Origin: an uncultured Chthoniobacterales bacterium
GTDB taxonomy: Bacteria; Verrucomicrobiota; Verrucomicrobiia; Chthoniobacterales; CAKUMP01
Length of the DNA stretch: 16,340 nucleotides
Assembly (NCBI GenBank): GCA_934667795.1
Contig: CAKUMP010000023.1
Location: 1 to 16,340 of the forward strand
Reading direction: 5' to 3'
A model generated the notes under the pieces. The model saw nothing but the letters and a program-made list of their open reading frames with translations, had not been told where the DNA came from and ran no database searches. The translations under genes were made by a program, and so were the position numbers. Positions within the stretch are counted from its first letter, which is position 1, and each line of letters begins with the position of its first letter. This document shows, in pieces, positions 14,533-16,340 of this stretch.

Positions 14533-15260
14533 AATGGAGTGCTTCTTGGCAGGTCGCGAAGAGATTCCAGGTCGAGTTTATTATCGTACAGGGCTTTTCC
14601 GATAATGGCACCGTAGAGGTTGGGGAGGGTCGCGAGTTTACGAACATCTGCCTCAGAAGAAACGCCACCACTTGCGATCAGGTTTAACTCCAGAAAGGAA
14701 AGCAGTTTTTCCAGTTCCGCAAAATTAGGTCCCTGAAGCATTCCGTCGGTCGCGATGTCGGTATAAATAATGGTCCCTGCGCCGGCATCGGAAACCTGGC
14801 GGGCGAGATCGTGTGCGGTGAGGGAAGAGAGTTCAGTCCAGCCTTTGGTCGAGACCAGGCCATTTTTTGCATCAATCCCGACAGCGATTTTTTCGGAGCC
14901 GAAGGTTTTGACCAGATCGCGGACAAAATCGATGGATTCGGCGGCTCTGGTGCCGATCACAATCCGGCTAACGCCTGCATTGAGAGCATTTTCAGCGGCT
15001 TCGAGTGAGCGGATTCCGCCTCCCAGCTCGCAAGGGATGGAAATGGCCGCAGCGATTTCTTTTACGATCGGAAGGTTCGTGGAAACGCCTGAAAATGCGG
15101 CATTAAGATCGACCAGATGGAGGTAATCTCCTCCTTGCTGTTCCCATTTTTTTGCAAAAGCGACCGGGTCATTGGAATAGACGGTTTTTTGATCGGCTTT
15201 ACCTTGTTGGAGTCGGACGACCTGGCCGTCCATGAGATCGATAGCAGGAAGTAAAATCAT
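14529..15260 (-). CDS. hisA: HisA, phosphoribosylformimino-5-aminoimidazole carboxamide ribotide isomerase
   Basis: A 243-residue TIM barrel that catalyses the Amadori rearrangement of ProFAR to PRFAR in histidine synthesis in the cytoplasm. The family signatures are clear: N-terminal LLPAIDLMDGQVVRL with catalytic Asp8, GGGIRS (80-85) for phosphate binding, VGIDAKNG with Asp130, TDIATDGMLQGPN (167-179) and ASGGV (196-200). Length is normal. The start ATG overlaps the hisH stop (ATGA, 15257-15260). The stop overlaps the convergent PaaX-like gene by four bases, leaving no room for an intergenic terminator. Confidence 0.97.
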   Translation of the reverse strand: MILLPAIDLMDGQVVRLQQGKADQKTVYSNDPVAFAKKWEQQGGDYLHLVDLNAAFSGVSTNLPIVKEIAAAISIPCELGGGIRSLEAAENALNAGVSRIVIGTRAAESIDFVRDLVKTFGSEKIAVGIDAKNGLVSTKGWTELSSLTAHDLARQVSDAGAGTIIYTDIATDGMLQGPNFAELEKLLSFLELNLIASGGVSSEADVRKLATLPNLYGAIIGKALYDNKLDLESLRDLPRSTPF

Positions 15261-15904
15261 GAGTGCGTAGTTTTAACAAGTGAAACGAGTGAGAGGAAAT
15301 TCTGGAGGATAGCCAAGCCGGTTGCCTGGCTTTTTTCCGGATGAAACTGGGTGGCGATGAGGTTTTTACAGGTGATCGCTGCCGCAAATTCCACATGATA
15401 GGAACAGGTGGCTGCAACGATGTTCTGGTCGGCAGGGACAGGGAAAAAAGAATGCACGAAATAAACGTATGAAGAATCTTTCAGGTTTTTCCAAAGGTGG
15501 GAAGCATCGGGTGAAGGTCCACGTTTGAGAGTATTCCATCCCATATGAGGGATTTTGATGTTGGGCGTCTGGGAAAATCTCCGGACAGACCCTTTGAAAA
15601 TGTTCAGTCCGGGAACCCCGGGGGATTCTTCACTGTTTTCGAAAAGTAATTGATACCCCAGACAGATCCCCAAAAACGGGCGATCTGCCTTGATCCATTC
15701 CTGGAGCGCCCGGGTAAGGTTCCGTTTCTCCAAAGATTCCATACAGGAACCAAACGAGCCAACACCGGGAAGCACCAGTGCATCGACTTCGGAAAATAAA
15801 TCCGGTGACTGGATAAGCCTTGTGGTTGCCCCCTCCTGTGCCAGCGCTTTGCTGACACTTTGAAGGTTGCCGCTATCATAGTCGATAATACCAATTTGAA
15901 GCAT
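15257..15904 (-). CDS. hisH: HisH, glutamine amidotransferase subunit of imidazole glycerol phosphate synthase
   Basis: A 215-residue class I glutamine amidotransferase that releases ammonia from glutamine and passes it to HisF. The nucleophile Cys81 is in LGICLGYQLLF. The His188/Glu190 pair is in TQFHPEKS. The oxyanion strand PGVGSFG (46-52) and the HisF-docking signature HMGWN (120-124) are present. The N-terminus IGIIDYDSGNLQSV is typical. It lies between hisB and hisA on the minus strand and overlaps hisA by four bases. Its partner hisF is not in this window. The start at 15904 has no clear ribosome site and lies 21 bases after the hisB stop. Confidence 0.97.
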   Translation of the reverse strand: MLQIGIIDYDSGNLQSVSKALAQEGATTRLIQSPDLFSEVDALVLPGVGSFGSCMESLEKRNLTRALQEWIKADRPFLGICLGYQLLFENSEESPGVPGLNIFKGSVRRFSQTPNIKIPHMGWNTLKRGPSPDASHLWKNLKDSSYVYFVHSFFPVPADQNIVAATCSYHVEFAAAITCKNLIATQFHPEKSQATGLAILQNFLSLVSLVKTTHS

Positions 15905-15925
15905 GTGAGTGACTGGCGATCAGGG

Positions 15926-16340
15926 TTAATCCAGAGTTCCTTTTGTACTGGGGATTCCTTTGACGCGTGGGTCATGAGTGCAGGCGTAATCGGTTGCTTT
16001 CGCCATCGCTTTGAAAACAGATTCTGCCATGTGATGGGCGTCTTTTCCGTAGAGAATATCGATATGAAGGTTGACGGCTGCGTGGACGCTGAATCCACGA
16101 AGAAATTCCTCCACAAGTTGAAAGGGAAAAGCGCCAATGCTATCGATAGAAACTTCCGGAGTACGAAAGACCAGGTAAGGACGTCCACTGAAATCAATGA
16201 CGGCACGGGTCAGGGTTTCATCCATAGGCACATACGCACTGCCATATCGGCGGATGCCTTTTTTGTCACTCATTGCTTTAGTGAATGCCTGTCCAAGAGT
16301 GATGCCGGTGTCCTCCACCGTGTGGTGGTAATCAATGTGC
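15926..16340 (-). CDS. hisB: HisB, imidazoleglycerol-phosphate dehydratase (N-terminus cut by the window edge)
   Basis: The frame is open to the right edge, so the gene begins outside the window. The visible part starts in the metal-binding motif HIDYHHTVEDTGITLG, and continues with RRYGSAYVPMDETL, DFSGRPYLVF, FLRGFSVHAAVNLHI and YGKDAHHMAESVFKA. These are the conserved manganese-binding His and Glu residues of the dehydratase that makes imidazole acetol phosphate. About 138 residues of the usual 195 or so are seen. It is the monofunctional type at its C-terminus (ends GTLD). It is the first seen gene of a hisB-hisH-hisA run. Confidence 0.97.
   Translation of the reverse strand, partial: HIDYHHTVEDTGITLGQAFTKAMSDKKGIRRYGSAYVPMDETLTRAVIDFSGRPYLVFRTPEVSIDSIGAFPFQLVEEFLRGFSVHAAVNLHIDILYGKDAHHMAESVFKAMAKATDYACTHDPRVKGIPSTKGTLD

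Overview
The window reads as a chromosomal segment of an uncultured or little-studied bacterium, most likely of the PVC group and within that Verrucomicrobiota. The evidence for this is indirect: an operon of pilin-like proteins, a LacI-type regulator beside a large SNF2 protein, weak Shine-Dalgarno sequences before many starts, and several 4-base stop/start overlaps. No rRNA, tRNA, insertion sequence, integrase or CRISPR array is visible. Base composition is moderate, and coding density is very high except for one repeat array.

Layout. (1) 1-3740, minus strand: a pilin-like operon. It holds a PilV/GspI-like protein, a PilW-like protein and a large PilX-like protein, followed by an exported protein cut by the left edge. 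(2) 3874-4725, plus strand: an atypical SDR/YeeZ-like NAD-dependent epimerase. It converges on a minus-strand single-pass membrane protein of unknown function (4910-5611). The whole gap between them is an array of 7-bp repeats with inverted arms. (3) 5715-12705: two divergent transcription units. To the left are lacI and a SNF2/SWIM helicase, joined by an ATGA overlap. To the right are an M24/creatinase-fold protein that has lost metal ligands, a homologue of the Anabaena sensory rhodopsin transducer (ASRT), and a NodB-fold deacetylase. A perfect 18-bp palindrome with a central CG lies between the two units. It contains TATAAT on both strands and ends exactly on the ATG of the M24 gene. (4) 12776-13743: a two-gene AbiEii-type nucleotidyltransferase toxin module with its own promoter and a non-AbiEi partner. 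(5) 13786-14532: a PaaX-family repressor-like protein with a Cas2-like central domain. (6) 14529-16340, minus strand: the histidine biosynthesis genes hisA, hisH and hisB, with hisB cut by the right edge.

The most interesting part is region 3. It looks like a locally regulated catabolic or modifying cassette. The LacI protein would sense a small molecule. The ASRT-like protein belongs to a small-molecule-binding superfamily. The two enzymes have folds that in relatives hydrolyse C-N bonds (creatinase-like pita-bread and NodB-fold amidohydrolase). No rhodopsin gene is present, so the ASRT homologue must act without a rhodopsin encoded here. The proposed joint function is inference.
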